A DNA stretch of 64,000 nt, from assembly GCA_022653675.1 (NCBI GenBank), contig JALCST010000007.1, positions 62,001 through 126,000 of the forward strand. Direction: 5' to 3'. This stretch comes from Bacteroidales bacterium. GTDB lineage: Bacteria > Bacteroidota > Bacteroidia > Bacteroidales > UBA932. The notes under the pieces are model-generated. The model was not told the DNA's origin and searched no databases. It saw only the letters and a program-made list of their open reading frames with translations. A program made the position numbers and the translations under genes. Numbering within the stretch: the stretch's first letter is position 1; each line of letters begins with the position of its first letter. This document shows positions 6,894-14,409 of this stretch, one piece after another.

Positions 6894-9797
6894 ATGAAAA
6901 CGCGATTTAAAAACATCGGATTGCTTGTCCCGACGATGCTTCTCATGGCGGCCATGACGGTTCCCGTCTCCTGTGTCAGGGATGAAACCGGGAACGATTT
7001 CGGCGGGCAGGATGAAATAGGGTTCAAGACCGCTATTTCCGAAGACAACTGGACTCCCGTCACCAAATCCGGATACATACCTACCGACAGCAGCGATTCC
7101 CTCCTTATCAGGGAGGACGTTACCGTCAACCAGCCGGTCGTGACGAAAGGCTCCATGGTCGATGCCATAAGCACATACGGTTCCTTCGGTACTTTCGCAT
7201 ACGTATATGCGAGCACTTCTAACTGGAGTTCGGCGAAAAGCGGCCTGACCCCGAACTTCATGTACAACCTGAAGTCCGAGGATATCGGCGGCGAATGGCG
7301 TCCTTCCGACGGGACTTATTACTGGCCTGCCGCCACCTATAAGGTTTCATTCTTCGGTTATGCCCCGTACGTCGACTATATGGTCGGCGGTACCGATCCG
7401 GTGTCCGACCACATGCAGATATCCGGAGCTACCGCCACCGGTGCTCCCGTGATTGATTATACGGTTCCTGCGAAGATAGCCGACCAGATAGACCTGATGA
7501 CCGCCGATTCCATAGACGTTCCGGGCAACTACCATCAGGCGGTACCGATGACTTTCCGCCACGTCCTTTCGGGCGTACGCTTCAATGCCAAGACCCAGGG
7601 CCTGGACATTACGATCAAGAAAGTCACCATTTCGAATGTTTACGACCACGGCACCCTGGCGATCGACGAAAATGCATGGGACCTTTACGGTACCAAATCC
7701 GATTACACTTTTCCGACCGATCTTTCCGTCGACGGTACTTCCGTCGCGGTAAACGATCCTACGGACAGCCTTTTTTTCATGTTGCCGCAGACGTTGCCTT
7801 CCGGTTCGACCCTCAGCGTCACGTATGTGATGAACGGTATTGAAAATACGGCCACCGCCGATTTCTCCGGAAAGGTTTGGGAGATGGGGAAGATTTACAT
7901 CTATAACCTCACTATCGATGCCAACGTGATTTATTACACCTTTACGATTACCCAGGTCTCGGCACCGGGGGACAACAGCGACAATGCGGTTTACAAGGTG
8001 GTGAGCACCAGGACCACGGATTACGGCAACGGCAATCCTATCGTTGAGAACGTTCCCTATTCCATCAACGGCCTCCCTTCCGGAGTCACTTATACCAAAA
8101 ACAACGACAGCACCTTAACCATAACTGCCGCTGCCCGTACAGGCATCGATTCCACCATAATTTGCGGTTCTTCCTATGCGATGCGCACGTTGGATTCCCT
8201 GACCGGCCCAATCGACCTGACGACAGGTGCTGTTTATAACGGCAACCGGGGGGAAACCGCCAACTGCTACGTGATAAACCAGGCGGGTTATTACTGTTTC
8301 CCGGTCGACGTGATGGGGAATGGGGATGACGGCATTATTTATTCGGATGATAATAAAATAAATGAAAACGGCTATTTCATCAATTACGAAGGCAACAGTC
8401 TCACTACCAATTCCGGTAGCGGACAAAGGGCATCGATCTCGCCCAACGGATGTGAAGCGGTACTTCTTTGGGAAGATGCAAAGGGATTGATACAGGATCT
8501 TACACTTGACGGCGATTACGTGAGGTTCAAGACCATGCCGAAAGACGAAATGACTCCGGGCAATGCAGTCATAGCACTAAGAACTCAAGGGGGAAATAGT
8601 ATAATCAAGTGGAGCTGGCACATCTGGTGCACCCTTCCGACAGGATCCCACCCATATACGGATCCAATGACCGGACGGGATTCCACGCTTACGGTCGAAG
8701 GTGTTTCGATGCATGATGATCAAGGTACCGCATTCAGCACGGCGCGTTATAGCGAAGGCCCTGTAACTTGGTATGATAGATGGGGCTTGCCACATACGTC
8801 TTATGATACGATAGCTACGCCATATGCGACCAAGATAATGAGCGTCAATCTCGGTTCCGTGGAGCGAAACAGGAAGTTCATATGTTATCCTTCGCGCAGT
8901 TTCGGTTTCACCGCAGTCCAGAATGTGACGGGGAATTCGGCTGACGGGACATATTCTCAGAATGAAACTGATGTAGACATAATTCCTGCCGGAACCACCA
9001 ACACCCTTTACCAGTGGGGACGCAAGGACCCGTTCATAAGCGGCAACATATCTACTTATGTAAGCGACAACACCAGCTTGTATTATAATTCCAAACACGA
9101 GGGTGGAACCAATACCTTCACACTTGAGGGAAGCAGCGATTCAAACGAGAGCGACGGAGTTTTCGGAACCTATTCGGTACAAGATAACAGTTATATTCCA
9201 GACGGTGGAGATATGGATAGCAAATACCCTACCAATCTTAAGTTTGCCATCCGCCATCCTATGACATTCATATATAATACCCACCAATTGAATTATAATT
9301 ATAGTTGGAATAATTATTCTGATATGACCACTCCGGTTGACTGGTTCACTTATCACATTGATGTTGTCAGTGACTATGATGATGTTGATATACGTTACGA
9401 CAATGCATTGCTTTGGGGGGCTGGTTACCATGAACATAAATATCAATTTTCGTCCGTAAAGACCATATACGATCCATCCCCTGCCGGCTACAAGGTGCCC
9501 GTAGGATACTGTTACGGTTCCAGTTTCTTCTATCTGACCGGAGTATTCGATTATGGCAACTATACTAACGTCGGTTTCTTCCCTGCCACCGGAACGAGGG
9601 ATTCGAAAACCGGCAAACTCCATAACATGGGAGTGAGGGGAGATTTCTGGGCATCCTCGTTGAGATTTGTATATCAGGGCATGGATACCGCGTGCGGCAT
9701 CGTCAATGCGAACGGGGAATTCGGCCACAGTTACGAACAGGACACCTTTAATAGGGGTGAAGCATTGAGTGTCAGGCCTGTAGGAGAAGATTACTAA
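6894..9797 (+). CDS. Large fimbrillin-like tip protein, copy 1
   Basis: A 967-residue surface lipoprotein (VPVSC lipobox). The N-terminal third is fimbrillin-like (GEWRPSDGTYYWPAATYKVSFF, split here as GEWRPSDG and YYWPAATYKVSFF, then VPMTFRHVLSGVRFNAK). A middle beta-rich part contains ETANCYVINQAGYYCFPV. The C-terminal 250 residues (NTLYQWGRKDPF, TIYDPSPAGYKVP, GDFWASSLR, ending SVRPVGEDY) resemble the FISUMP/major-paralogous domain often seen at the end of Bacteroidales surface proteins. Size and position after the fimbrillin suggest an adhesive tip subunit. The ATG at 6894 is preferred to the upstream in-frame one, which lies in the hairpin loop. A paralogue is at 11430-14324. Confidence 0.78.
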   Translation: MKTRFKNIGLLVPTMLLMAAMTVPVSCVRDETGNDFGGQDEIGFKTAISEDNWTPVTKSGYIPTDSSDSLLIREDVTVNQPVVTKGSMVDAISTYGSFGTFAYVYASTSNWSSAKSGLTPNFMYNLKSEDIGGEWRPSDGTYYWPAATYKVSFFGYAPYVDYMVGGTDPVSDHMQISGATATGAPVIDYTVPAKIADQIDLMTADSIDVPGNYHQAVPMTFRHVLSGVRFNAKTQGLDITIKKVTISNVYDHGTLAIDENAWDLYGTKSDYTFPTDLSVDGTSVAVNDPTDSLFFMLPQTLPSGSTLSVTYVMNGIENTATADFSGKVWEMGKIYIYNLTIDANVIYYTFTITQVSAPGDNSDNAVYKVVSTRTTDYGNGNPIVENVPYSINGLPSGVTYTKNNDSTLTITAAARTGIDSTIICGSSYAMRTLDSLTGPIDLTTGAVYNGNRGETANCYVINQAGYYCFPVDVMGNGDDGIIYSDDNKINENGYFINYEGNSLTTNSGSGQRASISPNGCEAVLLWEDAKGLIQDLTLDGDYVRFKTMPKDEMTPGNAVIALRTQGGNSIIKWSWHIWCTLPTGSHPYTDPMTGRDSTLTVEGVSMHDDQGTAFSTARYSEGPVTWYDRWGLPHTSYDTIATPYATKIMSVNLGSVERNRKFICYPSRSFGFTAVQNVTGNSADGTYSQNETDVDIIPAGTTNTLYQWGRKDPFISGNISTYVSDNTSLYYNSKHEGGTNTFTLEGSSDSNESDGVFGTYSVQDNSYIPDGGDMDSKYPTNLKFAIRHPMTFIYNTHQLNYNYSWNNYSDMTTPVDWFTYHIDVVSDYDDVDIRYDNALLWGAGYHEHKYQFSSVKTIYDPSPAGYKVPVGYCYGSSFFYLTGVFDYGNYTNVGFFPATGTRDSKTGKLHNMGVRGDFWASSLRFVYQGMDTACGIVNANGEFGHSYEQDTFNRGEALSVRPVGEDY

Positions 9798-9834
9798 GGA
9801 AACCATACAAGAAATCTTATCATAATTTTGTCGT

Positions 9835-9863
9835 GCCCCGCGTCGTGAGATGCGGGGCTTTTT
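9835..9863 (+). terminator. Rho-independent terminator after tip protein copy 1
   Basis: GCCCCGC (9835-9841) pairs with GCGGGGC (9852-9858) over a 10-nt loop and is followed by TTTTTG. It separates module 1 from module 2, which therefore needs the promoter found just downstream. Confidence 0.85.
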
Positions 9864-9880
9864 GTTAAAAAAGTATAAAA

Positions 9881-9976
9881 CGTAAACTAAACGGAATAAA
9901 ATGATAACAATCGGGTAGAAAAATCACTGTTCCTTTGTCACCGAAAAGAAAAAAAGATCAATTTTCCTGTTGCTGA
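9881..9976 (+). promoter_or_regulatory. Fimbrial promoter 2 and leader element
   Basis: It contains CGTAAACTAAACG (9881-9893; 12 of 13 identical to promoter 1), TGATAAC (9902-9908), TTCCTTTG (9930-9937; one mismatch to TANNTTTG) and CCTGTTGCTGA (9966-9976). The order and nearly the same spacing match 3315-3400. The weaker -7 box predicts stronger dependence on an activator than at promoter 1. Confidence 0.6.
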
Positions 9977-10300
9977 AATGGAAAAGAAATTTTTAAACAC
10001 CGTACTTCATGTGTCATGTCATGCACTGAAGTTTCTTGCAGAAAGGCTCCGGCCATTCCGCAGAAAAAAGAGCATGGCTTTCCGTCGTACGATCCTGACG
10101 CAACGCGAAGAAAGATCACAACTTTCGGAGCAATGCGTAATTCTGTAAATCACATACTGGAAAACACGAACGCAGTCGAACTGCAGAACGTCGTCCTCAC
10201 GGATGGCGAAGGCTGCAACTGTGCAGGGGATCGCATTTCTCATGACGACGAAGAAAATAAATTCAATAAAATAATGAAAACAATTAAAAAACAAACTATT

Positions 10301-11341
10301 ATGAAAAAGATTCTCACATTCGCAGCAATTGCAGCTGTACTCGTTCTCAGTTCCTGTTCACAGGATTCACTTATCGAAACTCCTTCCGAAGAAGCGATCG
10401 GATTCTCGGCATTTTCTCCGGTTCCAACGAAAGGTACGGTTCTGACCGGAACTTCGCTCGAGTCGCATTGGACTTCCTTCTATGTAGACGCTTTCCAGGG
10501 GAGCACGGCTTTCATGACCGATCTTCAATATACATATGGCACAACTTGGGATTACGCCAATTCCTCATACAAGAAATACTGGCCGAGCGACACCGAAACC
10601 GGAATAGATTTCTATGCGTATGCTCCGGCAAAGGACGACAACTTCGCGGTTAACGTGACTTCTGCAGCACAGAGCTTGCTAATTACCGTTCCTCAGACAG
10701 TCACCGCCCAGGAAGACATATTATATGCGGAATGTGTCGGAGCCACCAAGGACGACCGTAACGGCTCCGCAGACGGAACTCCTACTTCCGGAAGCGTTCC
10801 GATGGTCTTCAAGCATGCGCTTTCGCAGATCAACTTCATGGTAAAGAATTCGGCGACCGACGTAATCGACGTAACCGTTACCGGCATAGCCGTCCAGAAC
10901 GTCAAGAACCAGACATCTTGTACTTTCGCAGGCGTATCTTCCGTTCCTGAGAGTGCAACGTCAGCCGACTATTCCGCAGGCCTCAGCGTAGTTTCATTCT
11001 CCCTTACGGATACTGCAGTAAACGTAATGGCTGACAATGGCCACCTGATTCTCGCTCCTCAGACTACAGCGGCATGGACACCGGCTTCGGAAAACAACGG
11101 GGCACGCTTCGCAATAACCTGCAAGGTCAAAGATCACAACTCAGACGTGGTCTATTACGATGGTACGGTTTACATACCGGTATCCGTCAATTGGGAAGCC
11201 GCAAAGAACTATACTTACACATTCGTCTTCGGAGAAGGCGCCGGCTATGACGAAGGAGGGAAAGAAGTCCTGAATATGATCACCTTCACTCCTTCGGTTA
11301 CCGACTGGACTAATGTCAGCGAACCAAGCACTAACATGTAA
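10301..11341 (+). CDS. Fimbrillin family protein, copy 2
   Basis: A 346-residue lipoprotein (LSSC lipobox), clearly a duplicate of the fimbrillin at 5761-6798. They share IGFSAFSPVPTKGTVLTGT, the KKYWPSD segment, MVFKHALSQINF, GHLILAPQTTAAW and the YTYTFVFGEGAGYD-type end. I chose the ATG at 10301 by alignment with copy 1 and because the signal peptide then begins MKKILTFAAIAAV; an in-frame ATG at 10274 would add nine residues. It lies under its own promoter behind a terminator. Sequence differences lie mostly in surface-exposed stretches such as SLESHWTSFYVDAFQG, which suggests antigenic divergence. Confidence 0.85.
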   Translation: MKKILTFAAIAAVLVLSSCSQDSLIETPSEEAIGFSAFSPVPTKGTVLTGTSLESHWTSFYVDAFQGSTAFMTDLQYTYGTTWDYANSSYKKYWPSDTETGIDFYAYAPAKDDNFAVNVTSAAQSLLITVPQTVTAQEDILYAECVGATKDDRNGSADGTPTSGSVPMVFKHALSQINFMVKNSATDVIDVTVTGIAVQNVKNQTSCTFAGVSSVPESATSADYSAGLSVVSFSLTDTAVNVMADNGHLILAPQTTAAWTPASENNGARFAITCKVKDHNSDVVYYDGTVYIPVSVNWEAAKNYTYTFVFGEGAGYDEGGKEVLNMITFTPSVTDWTNVSEPSTNM

Positions 11342-11362
11342 TTCGAATCGAAGAACAATAAC

Positions 11363-11416
11363 GCGGACAAAGTTCCGCACCCCTGACCGGAAGGGGTTGA
11401 ATGTTCCCCTTCCGGT
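11363..11416 (+). ncRNA. Intercistronic double hairpin, copy 2
   Basis: GCGGA/TCCGC (11363-11367/11374-11378) is followed by an 11-bp stem ACCGGAAGGGG/CCCCTTCCGGT (11386-11396/11406-11416) with the same loop TTGAATGTT as copy 1. The loop of the small hairpin has changed while its stem is conserved, and the closing pair of the long stem changed from G-C to A-T. This supports selection on RNA structure. Confidence 0.65.
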
Positions 11417-11429
11417 TCCTTAGACAAAA

Positions 11430-14324
11430 ATGATGATCAAGATACTCGAACATACGGCAAACAGGATAGCGGTGATTGCGCTGGCAGCATTGCTTTCCGC
11501 CGCCTGCATCAACGATACCCCGGATTCCGAGGTCGTTTCGCAGACACAGATCGGCTTTACCGCAGATGTCACGTCCGCATCTTGGAATGCGCTGACTAAA
11601 TCGAGCATGATAAGTACCGATGCCGATTCCGTCAACATAGAGGAGGAAGTTACGGCATTCGACGGTGAAGAGGTCGCTACCAAAGGGGCCAGGGTCGATG
11701 CAATCTCCCAATACGGTTCATTCGGGACTTTCGCATATGTATATCCGAACTCAAAGAATTGGGCTTCGGCGAAGTCGGCTCTCACGCCCGATTTCATGTA
11801 CAATATCGAATCGGAAAACATCGGCGGCCAATGGCGTCCGTCGGATAAGGAGTATTACTGGCCGGCCGCATCATACGCGATCTCGTTTTTCGCATATTCA
11901 CCTTATATGGATTATAAGACCAACGGAACCCCGGTATCGGACTTCATGAAGATTTCTGGTTCCACGACCACGGGAGCTCCCGTAATAGACTATACGGTTC
12001 CTGAAGAACTCGCGAACCAGATCGACCTCATGACAGCCGATTCCACCGACATATCATGCAGCTATCATCAGGCGGTTCCGATGAATTTCCATCACGTGCT
12101 TTCCGGCGTCCGCTTCAACGCCAAAACCTACGGCGCCGAGATAACCATAAGGAAAGTCGAGATTTCCAATGTATATGACCACGGAACTTTAGCCATGGAC
12201 GGTAATGCCTGGAATCTTTCGGGTACGAAGGACGATTTCACATTTTCCACTTCGCACACCGTTTCCGGCTCATCGGTCGAAATAAACGATGCTTCTGACA
12301 GCCTCTTTTTCATGCTTCCCCAGACATTGCCTTCCGGCGCGAAGCTTACCGTCACCTATGTGATGAACGGCAGCGAAAACACCGCTACCGCCGATTTCTC
12401 CGGAAAGGTTTGGGAGATGGGAAAGGTCTATGCCTATAACCTCACTCTCGATGCCAACGTAATTTACTACACCTTGACGGTGATTCCGGTTTCCATGCCT
12501 GGAGACGACTGCAACGATGCGGTCTACAAGGTCGTCAGCACGAGGACCAAAGACAATGGCAACGGCAGCCCGGTAGTCGAGGATGTCCCTTATACCATCA
12601 GCGGCCTGCCCGACGGAGCCTCGTACAAGGTCAACGGAGACGGTACCTTTACCGTTACCGCCGCCGCCCGCGAAGGCAAGGATTCGGTACTCACATGCGG
12701 TTCCGCCTATGCCATGCGCAACATACAAGCTCTCAATTATAACGGTTCAACCCCTATAGATCTCACTACCGGGGAAGAATATACGAACTCCGCCGAAGGC
12801 GAAACCGCGAACTGCTATGTCATCAATTGCGCCGGATATTACTGTTTCCCTGCAAATGTAATGGGGAACGGCGATGACGGCGTGATCAAGAACAATTCTT
12901 ACGGGATCAGTGAAAACGGCTATTTCGTGGATTACCAATATAAGAACGGAAAAACTTACCTCTCGAATGCGCAGTTGAACACTACGGGGTGCAAAGCCGT
13001 CCTGCTGTGGGAGGACGTCAAGGGATTGATAGACGAAAGTACCATCGAATTGACATCCAACCATTACATAAGGTTCAAGACCGTACCCAGGGACGAAATA
13101 ACCCCCGGCAATGCAGTCATAGCGCTGGAGGGAGCCGACGGTACGATCCGGTGGAGCTGGCATATCTGGTGCACCCTGCCGAGCAAAGATTATACGTATA
13201 ACGATCCCAATACCGGAAGGGATACCACCATTTTCGTCAAAGGCATTTCGATGCACGGCGACGGCGGGACCACGTTCAATACGGCACGTTATAAAGAAAC
13301 CTCTTACGGATGGTTCGGCACCAAGGTTACGAGTTCTTCATACCAGACGAAAATAATGGATGTCAATCTCGGGTCGGTGGAACGCAGCAGGAGGTTCGTA
13401 TGCTACTCTTCCAGAAACTTCGATTTCCGTGTTACCCAAAACATCAGCGGCAATTCCGCCGACGGGACATATTCCCAGGCGGAGAAGGATATAGACATCG
13501 TTCCTGCGGGAACCACCAACACCCTTTACCAATGGGGGAGAAAGGATCCGTTCGTCAGCGGCAACATTTCGACGGTTGCAAGCGACAATACCAGTACCTA
13601 TTACAATGCCAAACACGAGGACGGAACCAATGTCTTCACCCTTTCTGGTAACAGCAAAAACAATGAAAAGAACGGAATTTTCGGAACATACCCGGTACAG
13701 GACAACGATTATATTTCAGGTTCGATATATGGTAACACGAGCAATTATGCAGTCAATCTCCAGTTTGCCATCCAACACCCGATGACGTTGATCTCCAACA
13801 CCCATTCGCTGAATTATAATTACTGGTATGGTAAATACTCCCAGATGACTACTCCAGTGGATTGGTTCACCTACCATATCGATGTTTATAATGGCCAGGA
13901 CATAGAGGATATTTCGGTACGTTACGACAACGCCCTGCTTTGGGGGGCCGGTTATTACGAGCATGAGAACCAGTGCTCTTCCGTTAAGACGATTTACGAT
14001 CCGTCTCCGGCCGGCTACAAGGTGGCCGTCGGATACTGCTACGGTTCTGAATACATAGAAACTACGAAACCGTTCGATTACGGCAACTATACTAATGTCG
14101 GTTTCTTCCCGGCTACCGGTACACGCGACTCGCAGACCGGAGAACTCCGCAATATGGGAGTCAGGGGAGATTTCTGGGCATCCTCATTGAGATTCGTAAA
14201 CGGAGGCATGGATACCGCGTGCGGCATCGTCAATGCTGACGGGGAATTCGGTCACAGTTACGAACAGGATACCTTCAACAGGGGTGAAGCACTGAGCGTC
14301 CGACCTGTCGGAGAAGATTATTGA
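11430..14324 (+). CDS. Large fimbrillin-like tip protein, copy 2
   Basis: A 964-residue paralogue of the protein at 6894-9797. It has a signal peptide with a lipobox-like AAC at the end of the hydrophobic stretch and a fimbrillin-like N-terminal third (GGQWRPSDKEYYWPAASYA, VPMNFHHVLSGVRFNAK). It also has the ETANCYVINCAGYYCFP segment and the same FISUMP-like C-terminus ending in SVRPVGEDY. The last 100 residues are almost identical between copies, while the region around residues 620-650 differs sharply. It is the last gene of the fimbrial locus and faces the GH97 gene. It is probably an alternative adhesin tip. Confidence 0.78.
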   Translation: MMIKILEHTANRIAVIALAALLSAACINDTPDSEVVSQTQIGFTADVTSASWNALTKSSMISTDADSVNIEEEVTAFDGEEVATKGARVDAISQYGSFGTFAYVYPNSKNWASAKSALTPDFMYNIESENIGGQWRPSDKEYYWPAASYAISFFAYSPYMDYKTNGTPVSDFMKISGSTTTGAPVIDYTVPEELANQIDLMTADSTDISCSYHQAVPMNFHHVLSGVRFNAKTYGAEITIRKVEISNVYDHGTLAMDGNAWNLSGTKDDFTFSTSHTVSGSSVEINDASDSLFFMLPQTLPSGAKLTVTYVMNGSENTATADFSGKVWEMGKVYAYNLTLDANVIYYTLTVIPVSMPGDDCNDAVYKVVSTRTKDNGNGSPVVEDVPYTISGLPDGASYKVNGDGTFTVTAAAREGKDSVLTCGSAYAMRNIQALNYNGSTPIDLTTGEEYTNSAEGETANCYVINCAGYYCFPANVMGNGDDGVIKNNSYGISENGYFVDYQYKNGKTYLSNAQLNTTGCKAVLLWEDVKGLIDESTIELTSNHYIRFKTVPRDEITPGNAVIALEGADGTIRWSWHIWCTLPSKDYTYNDPNTGRDTTIFVKGISMHGDGGTTFNTARYKETSYGWFGTKVTSSSYQTKIMDVNLGSVERSRRFVCYSSRNFDFRVTQNISGNSADGTYSQAEKDIDIVPAGTTNTLYQWGRKDPFVSGNISTVASDNTSTYYNAKHEDGTNVFTLSGNSKNNEKNGIFGTYPVQDNDYISGSIYGNTSNYAVNLQFAIQHPMTLISNTHSLNYNYWYGKYSQMTTPVDWFTYHIDVYNGQDIEDISVRYDNALLWGAGYYEHENQCSSVKTIYDPSPAGYKVAVGYCYGSEYIETTKPFDYGNYTNVGFFPATGTRDSQTGELRNMGVRGDFWASSLRFVNGGMDTACGIVNADGEFGHSYEQDTFNRGEALSVRPVGEDY

Positions 14325-14356
14325 TAACTTTTGTAGCCACAGGCAGTCTCTCAAAA

Positions 14357-14392
14357 AAGGAGGGCGACTGAAATCTTTCAGTCGCCCTCCTT
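14357..14392 (-). terminator. Terminator of the SGNH-GH97 operon (possibly bidirectional)
   Basis: A 17-bp perfect stem, AAGGAGGGCGACTGAAA with its complement at 14376-14392. On the minus strand it runs into TTTTTT, so it best serves the GH97 gene. On the plus strand the following TTCGATTA is a poor tract, so stopping the fimbrial transcript there is less certain. Confidence 0.85.
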
Positions 14393-14409
14393 CGATTATA
14401 GATAGCCCT

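Larger units (their letters stand above)
9798..10300 (+). other. Terminator, second fimbrial promoter and long leader
   Basis: This 503-bp gap holds a terminator (9835-9863), a second copy of the fimbrial promoter block (9881-9937), the 11-bp element (9966-9976) and then about 320 nt of leader. From 10016 the leader is open in the fimbrillin frame for 95 codons, but the predicted peptide (MSCTEVSCRKAP and on) resembles nothing I recognise. A signal peptide would end up internal if it were used, so I treat it as untranslated. Confidence 0.6.

Noticed and set aside
10016-10300. N-terminal extension of the second fimbrillin
   Set aside because: It would make the lipoprotein signal peptide internal and is absent in the first copy.
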